Source: Polyangiaceae bacterium
GTDB taxonomy: Bacteria > Myxococcota_A > Polyangia > Polyangiales > Polyangiaceae
NCBI GenBank assembly: GCA_019637295.1
Contig: JAHBVX010000001.1
Span: forward strand, 905,501-969,500
Reading direction: 5' to 3'
Length of the DNA stretch: 64,000 nucleotides
The position numbers and the translations under genes are program-made. This document shows positions 27,693 through 36,088 of this stretch, piece after piece. Within the stretch, counting starts at the first letter, position 1, and every line of letters starts with the position of its first letter. The notes under the pieces were generated by a model. The model ran no database searches. It saw only the letters and a program-made list of their open reading frames with translations, and had not been told where the DNA came from.

Positions 27693-28707
27693 GGATCGAC
27701 AACATCACGGCCGCAAACAGCAACAGCGCACTCAGCGCCGCGGTCACTCGGGATCCCCTGCGATCGAAGAACGGCAGGAAGAACGCCAGCAGGATCACGA
27801 CCGCCCCCGCGCCCACGATGAACTTGGCGCTGGGCACGCCCAGTAGTTCGGGGGGTGCGCGCAGCAGCAGGTCGTGAACGAACAGCAGATACCAAGGTGG
27901 GCTGGCGCCGTCGGGTGCGGCGGCGGTCACCTCGGCCGCCACGCCCAGCGGACGCTCCACGAACGTGGCGAGCGAGATGACCAGCACGAGCGCGGCGGTC
28001 ATCACCGTGCCCAGGCGAACCAGGTAGTCGGGGTAGATCGGGATGGTGCCGGGGGTCCGCTCCGAGGTCGGTTCGGGCATCGCTCGCCGCAAGAAGACCG
28101 CGTGGACGAAGAGCAGGCCGGTGAGCGCAGCGGGCAGAACGGCGACGTGAAACCCGTAGGCGTGGCGCAAGGTCGCGGTGGTCACCTCGTCGCCGCCCCG
28201 CATGATGTATCGGAGCAACGGCCCCGCCACGGGCATCTGTCCGGCTATCTCGCTACCCACCCGCGCCTGCAGATATGCATCTTGACTCCAGGGCAGCACG
28301 GCCCCCGTAAACGCGAACGCGAGCAAGATGAAGAACGAGAATAGACCCGACACCCACATCAACTCTCGCGGGGAGCGGAAGGCCCGTCGTATGGCCACGC
28401 TGAACAGCTGAACGATGACGGTCAGCACGAGCAGGTCGCTGCACCACAGGTGGATGCTGCGAACTAGAGCGCCATACGGGATCCCGCCCACGATGAAGGC
28501 TACGGATGCGTGCGCTTCCGCCGCGTTCGGCTGGTAGTGAAGCAGCAAGAGCAGGCCGCTCGCCACCTGCAGCACGAGCAAGAACGCGAGCAAACCGCCC
28601 ACGTACAATAGCGGGCTGTTCCCGCGGACCCGCCGCGCGGCGAGGCGCTTGCGGAGCGACGACCACCCCGAGCGATCATCGAACCAGCCTTGGACCGGAG
28701 CTGCCAT
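27679..28707 (-). CDS. cytochrome b (b6 plus subunit IV type) with unusual ligand residues
   Basis: A 342-residue membrane protein that aligns with cytochrome b6 and subunit IV in one chain. Helix B reads RSIHLWCSDLLVLTVIVQLF, SPRELMWVSGL follows, FTGAVLPWSQDAYLQARVGS marks the Qo side, and helix D is GFHVAVLPAALTGLLFVH with both His residues. In helix B the second ligand, His in cytochromes b, is Gln (VIVQLF), and the Qo motif PEWY is PPWY. The gene directly follows the Rieske gene (stop and start touch) and precedes the 9-haem gene. Confidence 0.9.
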   Translation of the reverse strand: MAAPVQGWFDDRSGWSSLRKRLAARRVRGNSPLLYVGGLLAFLLVLQVASGLLLLLHYQPNAAEAHASVAFIVGGIPYGALVRSIHLWCSDLLVLTVIVQLFSVAIRRAFRSPRELMWVSGLFSFFILLAFAFTGAVLPWSQDAYLQARVGSEIAGQMPVAGPLLRYIMRGGDEVTTATLRHAYGFHVAVLPAALTGLLFVHAVFLRRAMPEPTSERTPGTIPIYPDYLVRLGTVMTAALVLVISLATFVERPLGVAAEVTAAAPDGASPPWYLLFVHDLLLRAPPELLGVPSAKFIVGAGAVVILLAFFLPFFDRRGSRVTAALSALLLFAAVMLSIHAVL

Positions 28708-29151
28708 TCATCCCTCGCTCACGACCACGACGCCGCTCTCGATCGTGACCTTGAGGGCGGCGAGTGGGCGGGGGGGCGGCCCAGAGACGTTCGCGCCCTC
28801 GACCGAGTACACGCCCTCGTGGCAACGGCACTCGATCCGGTTGTTCTCCGCCGAGTAGCCGACCACGCACTGGAGGTGCGTGCACAGCGCGATGTACGCG
28901 CGAAAGCTCCCGTCCGGGAGACGGATCACGAGCGCCGCTTGCTCGCCCAGGACCACCGAGCGCGCGGTCCCGGCGGCGAACTCGTCGACGGGGCAAACCT
29001 CTGCGCGCTCCTTGGTCCGGCGGGAAACGGGAGACAGGAATCGCACCACCGGATAACCCGCGGCAGTACCGAGCGCCGCTGTGGTGCCAACGATCGCGAT
29101 GCTCAGGAAGTCCCGGCGGGCGCCAGGCTCGTTGTCGTTCGAGTCACTCAG
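28708..29151 (-). CDS. Rieske iron-sulphur protein, probable CTG start
   Basis: The protein carries the two Rieske boxes CTHLQC and CRCHEG, which bind a [2Fe-2S] cluster. In-frame ATG/GTG/TTG starts appear only late (GTG at 29049) and would cut off a clear N-terminal twin-Arg-type signal anchor (RRDFLSIAIVGTTAALG). Upstream the frame continues to a CTG at 29151-29149, which lies 6 nt after a good GGGAGG site and just past the stop of the preceding gene (29157-29155). From CTG the protein has 147 residues, a normal length. This start is inference. Confidence 0.85.
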   Translation of the reverse strand: MSDSNDNEPGARRDFLSIAIVGTTAALGTAAGYPVVRFLSPVSRRTKERAEVCPVDEFAAGTARSVVLGEQAALVIRLPDGSFRAYIALCTHLQCVVGYSAENNRIECRCHEGVYSVEGANVSGPPPRPLAALKVTIESGVVVVSEG

Positions 29152-29154
29152 AAC

Positions 29155-29949
29155 TCACCTCCCGGGGTTCAGACGTGCTCCCTCCACGATCACCGCATAG
29201 CGGTAGCCTGCCCCAATGTCGCGATCGACGGCGACCACGCCCTCGGCGGTCACGGTATCTCCGACCACCGCCTCGACCTCGGTCGTGAGCGTCAGGTCAT
29301 TGGTGCCGGCGGCTTCGTCACCGCTGCCGTCGCGCAGGTGGACGAAGGTCTTGCCCAGGATGCCCGACGTGCTCTTGACCACGACCCCTCGCACGCGGAC
29401 GGTCTTACCGACCCAGGCCGACTTCTTTGCGTATAGCTCGTCGATGCGAAGCGCGTTGTCTCCGCTGGCCTTGTCGACCTGCCCCACCCTCACGGCTTCG
29501 GGCTTGGACGGGAGGGCCAGGCCCTGGTGTGGGTCTGCCAGGGGTGCGGGCGCCGCAGCCACATCGCCCTCGAGCTCACCGAAGTAGATGGAGTCGAACG
29601 TGCGATCCAGGGTCTCGCTGCGGAAGCTCTCCATCCGAGTGCTGGAGACGACGCGCGCGCGCGCGCCGACGGCGAGCGGCGTGGACGCGACCGCTGTCCA
29701 TGTTCCGGGCGTGGCCGGCGCGCCGATCCTCAAGTAGACATAGCCGGAGACCTCGAGCCGCTCGAGCACCTCCCCCTCGATCACCGCTTGGTTGTCCGGC
29801 GCGCTGACCACCCCGGTTGCAGCGGGGGGACTGCCCTGCTCCGCCGTCGTGGCCGGGGTCGTCTCGGCCTTGCCCTCTTGTCGTTGCAGCAGCGCGACGC
29901 CAAACCCCGCGACTACCGCGACTGCCAGGACCACGTTGATCGTCCGCAT
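29155..29949 (-). CDS. NrfJ-like and OB-fold exported protein, first gene of the bc operon
   Basis: A 264-residue protein with an N-terminal hydrophobic segment (INVVLAVAVVAGFGVALL). A first domain at about residues 55-115 (GEVLERLEVSGYVYLRIG, then SETLDRTFDSIYFG) resembles NrfJ-type proteins found with cytochrome c systems. A second domain with an OB-fold pattern follows (WVGKTVRVRGVVVKST, DTVTAEGVVAVD). It heads the operon that encodes the Rieske protein and cytochrome b. Role unknown; an assembly or haem-handling function is possible. ATG at 29949 lacks a clear ribosome binding site. Confidence 0.7.
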   Translation of the reverse strand: MRTINVVLAVAVVAGFGVALLQRQEGKAETTPATTAEQGSPPAATGVVSAPDNQAVIEGEVLERLEVSGYVYLRIGAPATPGTWTAVASTPLAVGARARVVSSTRMESFRSETLDRTFDSIYFGELEGDVAAAPAPLADPHQGLALPSKPEAVRVGQVDKASGDNALRIDELYAKKSAWVGKTVRVRGVVVKSTSGILGKTFVHLRDGSGDEAAGTNDLTLTTEVEAVVGDTVTAEGVVAVDRDIGAGYRYAVIVEGARLNPGR

Positions 29950-29963
29950 GTCGGGCGGCCGTT

Positions 29964-29979
29964 TGCAAAACTCACACCA
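29964..29979 (-). promoter_or_regulatory. sigma-54 promoter candidate before the bc operon
   Basis: On the minus strand TGGTGTGAGTTTTGCA has the GG-N10-GC spacing and a perfect TTGCA box, with weaker agreement between. Transcription would begin only a few nucleotides before the ATG at 29949, implying a nearly leaderless message; this fits the missing ribosome binding site but lowers confidence. Confidence 0.4.
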
Positions 29980-30011
29980 GGGCCGTTCAGCGCCGCGGCT
30001 CCCTGCGGCTC

Positions 30012-30029
30012 GCGGCCACGCATGGCCGC
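30012..30029. promoter_or_regulatory. inverted repeat between regulator and operon; possible activator site
   Basis: GCGGCCA and TGGCCGC flank a 4-nt spacer (perfect 7-bp arms), about 35 bp upstream of the -24 element of the minus-strand promoter candidate. A second dyad, GTGAC-TGGC-GTCAC, lies at 30098-30111. Either may bind the NtrC-type regulator encoded to the right. The plus-strand sequence CGGCACGATCATTGAA at 30130-30145 is sigma-54-like but has GA in place of GC. Confidence 0.35.
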
Positions 30030-30158
30030 AAAACGCAGAGGTTGCCGCTCTCGACTTGTGGGGTGCAAACGGTTCGCGCCCGGGCTGTCTCACCGGCGTG
30101 ACTGGCGTCACATTCGCGAGATCCCCGCTCGGCACGATCATTGAAGCTGGCGAGCGCG

Positions 30159-32132
30159 ATGAAGGCGCTCGCCCGGATGCGATTCCTAGCCGCGCCGAGC
30201 GCGCTCGCCGTGGCGGCCATCGCCGGCGTGTTCCTGACATACGAGCTGGTCGAGCGGCTCCTTCTGCCCGGGATGGACCTCGAGCAACTCCGCCGCGCGC
30301 ACGTGATGCGCGGAGTCGTCTCCTCGCTGGCGGCGGCCTCCGTGGTGACCTGGATGCTGCTCCGGAGGTCTCCCTCGCTGCTCGCAGCGGACCCGAGCCC
30401 GGCCCCGGACGGCACCTACACCGACGAGGACCTGTTGCGCCAGTCTGCGCAGTGGTTCGTACACATGCGCTGGGTCGCAGTCGCGGTGGCCACCGCGCTG
30501 GTCGTCTTGGCCCTACCTGTCGCCGGGGTGTTGCCCCCTGCCGCGCTGCTCCCGCTCGCCCTTGGGGTCGCCGCGCTCGCCCTGGCCAACGTCGTTCACT
30601 CGCGCTTGCTCGCGCCCTCACGGTCTGCGCGGTCGCCCACGCTCCTGCTGGCGCTCCAGATCCATCTGGACCTCGCCCTCATCGCGTACCTGCTTCACTT
30701 CTCGGGCGGGGTGGACAATCCGCTGTACGCCCTGCCGGCGCTGCACGTCGCGCTCGCGGGGGTCCTGCTCAGCCCGAGACAGTGCTACCTCGTCGCGCTG
30801 GCCGCCACGGGCCTGGTGGCGGCGGTGGCCTTCGGTTCCTGGTCGGGCGCGGTCGCCCACTATCCACTCGCGTTGTCGAGCGCCGAACCCACCCGCCTCG
30901 ATCTCGCGCACGTGACGAGCCGAGTCGGAGTTCAGGCAGCACTCCACTTTCTCGTCGCCTTCATCGTGTCCAAGCTGGCGGAACACTCGCGCGCCAACGC
31001 CCGCCGCTACGCACAAATGGTCGAGCGCGCCCTGGCGGAGCGGCAGCTCTTGGCGCGCGCGCTGGAGACCACCGGGACGGGCCTCCGGGTAGTGGACCGC
31101 GACGGACGACCGCGCTGGAGCAATCAACGCTGGGACGAGTGGTTCTCGAACGGGTGGGCCCGAGCTCGTGACCAAGCGATTCGCCAGACCATCGCCGACT
31201 CAGCCGTCCGGGTCGCCGAGGTGACGCTGGACGGCTGCGACTTCGCCTCGCCGGGCGAGGAGGTTCGTACCCTGCACATCACCACCGCGCCCATCCTCGG
31301 CGCCAGCGGAGAGGTCGCCGAAGTGGTCGAGCTCGCTCAGGAGATCACCGCGTTCAAGCAGGCTCAGGCGCAGATGGTCCGGGCCGGCAGCATGGCGGCG
31401 GTCGGCGAGCTCGCCGGCCAGGTGGCGCACGAGGTGAACAACCCCATCGCCATCATCAGCGCGAAGGGGAGACTGATGCTCTCCGGCCACCGCGCCGAGA
31501 TGAGCCAGAAGGTCGCGCAAGAGATCGGCAAGATCGTGGACCTCGCGGATCGAGTCGCGTCCATCGCCCAGGGGTTGCTGTCCTACTGCCGACCGTCGCC
31601 CAAGACCCGGACCATCATCGACTTGGCCGCGCCCGCTCGCCAGGCCATCACCATGATCTCCGATCGCGCCCGCACCTCGAACATCGAGATCGAGGATCGC
31701 CTCGCTCCCAGCATCGGTCTCGTTCGTGCCAACGAGGGGGAGATGGGCCAGGTCTTCTTGAACTTGCTGCTCAATGCGCTCGATGCGATGCCGAGCGGCG
31801 GCACCTTGACGATTGCCGGGGTTGCCGACGCTGGGCTGGCCGACGGCCGTCGCGGGATCGGAATCGCGGTCTCGGACACGGGAGATGGCGTTCCCGAGGA
31901 GCTGCGACCGCGGATCTGGGAGCCCTTCTTCTCCACCAAGGGCGAGGCGCGGGGCACCGGCCTCGGTCTCTCGATCTGCCAGGGCCTGGTGACCGATCAC
32001 GGCGGACAGATCGACGTAGGCAGCAGCGACAGTGGCGGGGCATGTTTCGTGGTGCGGCTTCCCGAGGTGACGCGGGAGGTGGCACGTGACGAGGAGCAGC
32101 AGCATGGCCAAGCTCAGAATCCTGGTAGTTGA
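30159..32132 (+). CDS. membrane-bound sensor histidine kinase
   Basis: From ATG 30159 (657 aa) the protein has about eight membrane helices in the first 290 residues, a PAS-like domain (LETTGTGLRVVDRDGRPRWS, about 300-390), then a kinase core. The phospho-acceptor His, about residue 423, is in GQVAHEVNNPIAII; the N box is LLNALDAMP, and the G boxes are VSDTGDGVP and GTGLGLSICQ. Alternative starts are TTG 30141 and ATG 30177. It is divergent from the cytochrome cluster and overlaps the regulator gene by 29 bp, forming a two-component pair with it. Its signal is unknown; the membrane part may sense quinone state. Confidence 0.92.
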   Translation: MKALARMRFLAAPSALAVAAIAGVFLTYELVERLLLPGMDLEQLRRAHVMRGVVSSLAAASVVTWMLLRRSPSLLAADPSPAPDGTYTDEDLLRQSAQWFVHMRWVAVAVATALVVLALPVAGVLPPAALLPLALGVAALALANVVHSRLLAPSRSARSPTLLLALQIHLDLALIAYLLHFSGGVDNPLYALPALHVALAGVLLSPRQCYLVALAATGLVAAVAFGSWSGAVAHYPLALSSAEPTRLDLAHVTSRVGVQAALHFLVAFIVSKLAEHSRANARRYAQMVERALAERQLLARALETTGTGLRVVDRDGRPRWSNQRWDEWFSNGWARARDQAIRQTIADSAVRVAEVTLDGCDFASPGEEVRTLHITTAPILGASGEVAEVVELAQEITAFKQAQAQMVRAGSMAAVGELAGQVAHEVNNPIAIISAKGRLMLSGHRAEMSQKVAQEIGKIVDLADRVASIAQGLLSYCRPSPKTRTIIDLAAPARQAITMISDRARTSNIEIEDRLAPSIGLVRANEGEMGQVFLNLLLNALDAMPSGGTLTIAGVADAGLADGRRGIGIAVSDTGDGVPEELRPRIWEPFFSTKGEARGTGLGLSICQGLVTDHGGQIDVGSSDSGGACFVVRLPEVTREVARDEEQQHGQAQNPGS

Positions 32133-33507
32133 CGACGAAGAAGGAATGCTCGAGGTCTGCGCAGAGACGCTGGCCGCGTTGCCCTACGCCGATGTCCAAA
32201 CCGAACGCAGCAGCCCGCGAGCGCTGACCAGGATCGGCAGCGAGTCCTTCGACCTGCTCATCACCGACGTCCGCATGCCGGGCGTCGGGGGCATCGAGCT
32301 ACTTCGGGCCGCACGAGAGCGAGACCCGGACCTGCCCGCTCTCGTGCTCACGGCCTACCCGACGGTGGACACCGCGGTAGAAGCCATGAAGCTGGGCGCC
32401 TCGGACTATCTCACCAAGCCGTTTCGTCCCGACGAGCTGTTGGCGGCAGCCCGTCGCTTGCTCGAGGCCCGACGACTACGCGAGGAGAACGATCTGTTGC
32501 AGCGACAGTTCGAACGCCGCCACTCGTTCGACGACTTGGTTGGCTCGAGTCCGACGATGCAGCGGGTGTACGACCTGATCGAGCGCGTTGCCTCGACGGA
32601 CGCTGACGTGCTCCTGCTCGGCGAGACGGGCACCGGCAAGGAGCTGGTGGCACGCAGCATTCACAAGAGAAGCCCACGCGCCACCTGCCGCTTCGTACCC
32701 GTGGACTGTGGCGCCATCCCCGATAACCTCATGGAGTCCGAGCTGTTCGGCCACGAACGCGGCGCGTTCACCGGAGCCAACCAGCGAAGCCTGGGCTTGC
32801 TCGAGTTCGCTCATCGCGGCACCTTCTTTCTGGACGAGGTCGCTGAGCTTCCGCTGCGGCTCCAGGCCAAGCTCCTGCGTGTCTTGCAGGAACGGAAGGT
32901 GCGCCGCGTGGGAGCCAACCAAGAGGGCGAGATCGACGTGCGCACCATCGCCGCCACCAGCCGCAATCTCACGACCGAGATCCGCGACGGAAAGTTTCGC
33001 GACGACCTGTACTATCGCATCAATGTCGCGTGCATCGAGCTGCCTCCGCTCCGGTCGCGACGCGAGGACATACCGATGCTGGTCACGCACTTCCTGGGGC
33101 GCTTCGCGCCGCAGATGGGGCGCGAAGGGATCGAGTTGGATCCCGAGGTGGCCGAGCTGATGAGTCGCCACTGTTGGCCGGGGAACGTTCGCGAGCTGCA
33201 GAACGTGGTCAAGCGGCTGATCGCCATGTCCAAAGGCAACCGCATCACGCCCGAGGATCTACCCGACGAGGTCGTGCTGGGTGCCAACGATGCGCAGCCT
33301 GACAGCGGCGACGGCGAGAACGACGGCGACGGCTTCTTCGCTCGACGGGCAGCGGAGATCGAGAACTTCGAGTCCGCGTACCTGACGAATCTGTTGCGTA
33401 CGACAGCGGGCGACGCGACGCGCGCAGCCCGCTCGGCGCGAGTCCCCCGTGGCACGCTCTACCGGTTGCTCAAGAAACACGGCATCAACCCTGCGAGCTA
33501 CCGCTAA
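32104..33507 (+). CDS. NtrC-family sigma-54-dependent response regulator
   Basis: The 467-residue protein has a receiver domain with Asp about 55 (LLITDVRMPG), an AAA+ domain with Walker A GETGTGKE (about 173-180), the GAFTGA loop (about 220-225) that contacts sigma-54, Walker B GTFFLDEV and the R-finger region, then a Fis-type helix-turn-helix at the C-terminus (RAARSARVPRGTLYRLLKKH). Start ATG 32104 has a GAGGAG site inside the kinase gene; GTG 32086 is an alternative. Sigma-54-like promoters upstream of three cytochrome units make these its likely targets. Confidence 0.95.
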   Translation: MAKLRILVVDDEEGMLEVCAETLAALPYADVQTERSSPRALTRIGSESFDLLITDVRMPGVGGIELLRAARERDPDLPALVLTAYPTVDTAVEAMKLGASDYLTKPFRPDELLAAARRLLEARRLREENDLLQRQFERRHSFDDLVGSSPTMQRVYDLIERVASTDADVLLLGETGTGKELVARSIHKRSPRATCRFVPVDCGAIPDNLMESELFGHERGAFTGANQRSLGLLEFAHRGTFFLDEVAELPLRLQAKLLRVLQERKVRRVGANQEGEIDVRTIAATSRNLTTEIRDGKFRDDLYYRINVACIELPPLRSRREDIPMLVTHFLGRFAPQMGREGIELDPEVAELMSRHCWPGNVRELQNVVKRLIAMSKGNRITPEDLPDEVVLGANDAQPDSGDGENDGDGFFARRAAEIENFESAYLTNLLRTTAGDATRAARSARVPRGTLYRLLKKHGINPASYR

Positions 33508-33575
33508 ACTCCCCCGGGCTACCTTGCGTGCCCTCCATCTGCGGCGAGGGTGAGAGCCTCACCGCGCGGCACGAG

Positions 33576-33905
33576 TCACTCGCAGCACGGATTGCCGGCG
33601 CAGGGCACGACGATGTTGCACACGTTCGGGCCGAGGCAGCAGGTCCCGGCTGGGGTCTTGCACTCGCTCGGGCACCCGGCGACGCCGCCGGTGGATTGCC
33701 CGCCGGTGGCGGCGGTGCCCGCGCCGCCGGTGCCGCCGGAAGAGGTCCCTCCCGAGCTCGCGGGCGATCGGCACTCGCCTTGTTCGCAGAGCCGGTCGCC
33801 TTTGCAGTCGTTGTCGCTCTGGCAGCCCTCCTGGTCGGAGGAGCAACCTGAGCTCGTCATGACGATTGCGGCGAGAGCGGCGATGACGAAGTGTCCGCGA
33901 CGCAT
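33576..33905 (-). CDS. small Cys-rich lipoprotein
   Basis: A 109-residue protein with a lipobox (MTSSGC), a Cys motif (CQSDNDCKGDRLCEQGEC) typical of myxobacterial secreted proteins, a Gly/Ser/Thr linker, and a second Cys-rich tail (CKTPAGTCCLGPNVC) ending CAGNPCCE. A GAGGT ribosome binding site precedes the ATG. Function unknown. Confidence 0.75.
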   Translation of the reverse strand: MRRGHFVIAALAAIVMTSSGCSSDQEGCQSDNDCKGDRLCEQGECRSPASSGGTSSGGTGGAGTAATGGQSTGGVAGCPSECKTPAGTCCLGPNVCNIVVPCAGNPCCE

Positions 33906-33908
33906 GGT

Positions 33909-34304
33909 TTACCTCGCGTGCGCCAGGAGGGTGGTCTCCGCGTGCTCGTGGGAGTCGAAGGTCTCGAGCACCGTGGCGATGCGTTCGAGGAGATCCGGCA
34001 GCGAGGCTCGCGGCGCGTCGCCGATCAGTCCGTCGAAGTCGCCCCGCAGGGTCGTGTGCTGCTCCAAGAGCTGCGCCGCCTCCGCCTTCAGCTCCGGGCG
34101 AGCTTCGAGCAGGCTGCTCAGGTACCCGCCCTCCTCTTCGCTGGCGAAGTGTCGCAACAGAAGCTCGCGCAGGGTGACGAGCTCGTCCACCAGCACGTCG
34201 CGCAGGCGGCTTTCGGGCAGCACGTCTCGCGGCGCAGAGATGAGCACATGCAGCCGATCGGCGTGGCGCCGGAGCTGCGTAGACGGAGCCGGCAAGGACG
34301 ACAC
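33909..34304 (-). CDS. hemerythrin-like protein
   Basis: A 131-residue all-helical protein with His/Glu motifs in hemerythrin order: HADRLHVL near the N-terminus, RHFASEEEGGYLSSLLE, LEQHTTLRGDF and FDSHEHAETTLL near the end. These match a four-helix hemerythrin/HHE fold that can bind a di-iron centre and oxygen. The start is GTG 34304, the only start between the neighbouring gene's end (34340) and the helix. Confidence 0.7.
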   Translation of the reverse strand: MSSLPAPSTQLRRHADRLHVLISAPRDVLPESRLRDVLVDELVTLRELLLRHFASEEEGGYLSSLLEARPELKAEAAQLLEQHTTLRGDFDGLIGDAPRASLPDLLERIATVLETFDSHEHAETTLLAHAR

Positions 34305-34339
34305 GGCGCGAGCGTAGCGCGAAATGGCCGGTCGTGGCG

Positions 34340-36082
34340 TCAAGGCTGCGCCGGCTCGGGCGCGGTCGGCGCGGGAGCGGATGAGTCGGCGCCTCCGAGC
34401 GCCGCCTTCAGCTCGGCCACGGCTCGCTCGACGACCGGCTTCGGGAGCCGCTTCTGCACCTCGCAGGCAGGTGGGAAGCCCGCCGCGCATGCCCGCACGA
34501 CCAGCGCCGCCGCGCGCGGGATGTCCTTCTTGACGCCCGTGCCCTGACCGTAGGCCACGCCGGCGATCAGGCAGGACTGCACCTCGCCCATCTGGCACAG
34601 CTGCTCGGCGCGCTCCGCGCCGTCTTTCACCGCCGCGCGGCCGCCGGCGCCCAACACCAGCGCGCGAGCGTGCATGGCGCAGCCCTGCAGCGAGCCGAGC
34701 ACGTCGCAGGAGCGCTCGAGCAGCGAGAGCCCGGCGGCCACGTCGCGCTTGACGCCCTGCCCCTCCACCACCTGCGCGCCGAAGTAGGCGCAGCCGTTGC
34801 CGTCGCCGCCCGCGCAGCCCTTCTCGAACAGCTTCGCGGCGCGCTCGACGTCCGGCTTGCCCTCGGCGCCCTGCACGATCAGCCCACCGAGCAACGTGCA
34901 CGCCGGCGGAAACGCGGCGTCGCAAGACTGCGTGGCCCGCTTGACGGCGCTCTCGACGTTGCGCTCGATCGACGCGGAGCCACTCACCTCGAACAGCGCC
35001 AGCGTGGTGCAGCCGTGGGGGCTCCCGCTGGCGCAGGAGTCCTGCACCAGCTTGACGCCACGGCTCTCGTCGCGACGCACGCCGGCCCCACCGACGACCA
35101 GCGCGCGACCGAGGGCGGCGCAGCCGTCCGGTAGCCCGTGGGTGCAAGCGCGCTCGAAGTAGCTCACCGCCTTCTCCGGCTCCGGCCTGCCGAGGCCGGC
35201 GCCCGCGTACAGCTCGCCCAGCAGCGCACAGCCGGCGGGGGGCGCGCGATCACAGGCCCGCTCCAAGACGCCCAGGGCCTTCTTCACGTTGCGCTCCGCG
35301 CCGATGCCCGAGAGGTGCGCCATGCCGACGTAGGCGCAGGCATCTTCCAGCTCGCCCGCGCAGAACTCGCGGAATTTCTTCACCGCGGTCTCTGGGCTCC
35401 GCTCGGTCCCGCCCTGCCCATGGTACTCCAGCACCGCGAGCCCGAGGCAGCCCCGCTTCTCGTCCCCGCGGCACGCTGTCGCGAAGTACTCCTTCGCCTT
35501 CTCGGCGTCGCGTGGGACGCCGATGCCGTTGAGGCTGGCCAGACCGAGCAACGCGCAACCTCGCTGCTCGCCCTGCTCGCAGGCCTTCTCGGCCAGCGCT
35601 ACGCCGCGCTTCGGCTCCGCACCCTTGCCCGAGCGACCGAACAAGAGCGCGTGCCCCAGTCCAGCGCAGCCGAGCGCGTTGTCCGCGTCGCACGCGCGCT
35701 CGAAGTTGCGCTCCGCTTGCTCGAGGTCCCGGCTCGTGCCCTTGCCGTTGTACTGAGCGCGACCGAGCCGCGCGCAGCCCTCTGGACTGTCAGCTAGGCA
35801 AGCCTTGGCGAACAACTTGACGGCTCGCGCCGCCTCGTCCCCGGTGCCTTCGGCGAGCTCCTTACCGAGCACCAGGCAGGCGTTGGGGTCGGTCGGCGTG
35901 CGACTGCACAACGTGGCGCAGGCGAGCTTGTCCTTCTTCTCGCACCTCGCCGCGAGCTCCGCTTGGTCGTCGGGCGCTGCCGTGTTCTTGAGCAACATCC
36001 AGGCGACGACGCCGATCATCGCGGCGGCAGTGAGCCCAATGCCCGTCCAGATGACGGGCAGGTCCGAGTCGGCTTCACTCAT
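34340..36082 (-). CDS. Sel1/TPR-like repeat protein with N-terminal membrane anchor
   Basis: A 580-residue protein with one N-terminal transmembrane helix (GIGLTAAAMIGVVAWMLL), then about a dozen Sel1-type repeats of 35-40 residues with conserved Gly, Ala and paired Cys (for example GCARLGRAQYNGKGTSRDLE, GCALLGLASLNGIGVPRDAE). Each repeat carries a Cys-Gly pattern, so disulphides between helices are likely. It ends in a proline/alanine tail. Sel1 proteins act as scaffolds; no partner is visible. Confidence 0.88.
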   Translation of the reverse strand: MSEADSDLPVIWTGIGLTAAAMIGVVAWMLLKNTAAPDDQAELAARCEKKDKLACATLCSRTPTDPNACLVLGKELAEGTGDEAARAVKLFAKACLADSPEGCARLGRAQYNGKGTSRDLEQAERNFERACDADNALGCAGLGHALLFGRSGKGAEPKRGVALAEKACEQGEQRGCALLGLASLNGIGVPRDAEKAKEYFATACRGDEKRGCLGLAVLEYHGQGGTERSPETAVKKFREFCAGELEDACAYVGMAHLSGIGAERNVKKALGVLERACDRAPPAGCALLGELYAGAGLGRPEPEKAVSYFERACTHGLPDGCAALGRALVVGGAGVRRDESRGVKLVQDSCASGSPHGCTTLALFEVSGSASIERNVESAVKRATQSCDAAFPPACTLLGGLIVQGAEGKPDVERAAKLFEKGCAGGDGNGCAYFGAQVVEGQGVKRDVAAGLSLLERSCDVLGSLQGCAMHARALVLGAGGRAAVKDGAERAEQLCQMGEVQSCLIAGVAYGQGTGVKKDIPRAAALVVRACAAGFPPACEVQKRLPKPVVERAVAELKAALGGADSSAPAPTAPEPAQP

Positions 36083-36088
36083 GGGCGG

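Noticed and set aside
30130-30145. Plus-strand sigma-54-like element before the kinase gene
   Set aside because: GGCACG and TTG match well, but the essential -12 GC is GA, so it was not called as a promoter.
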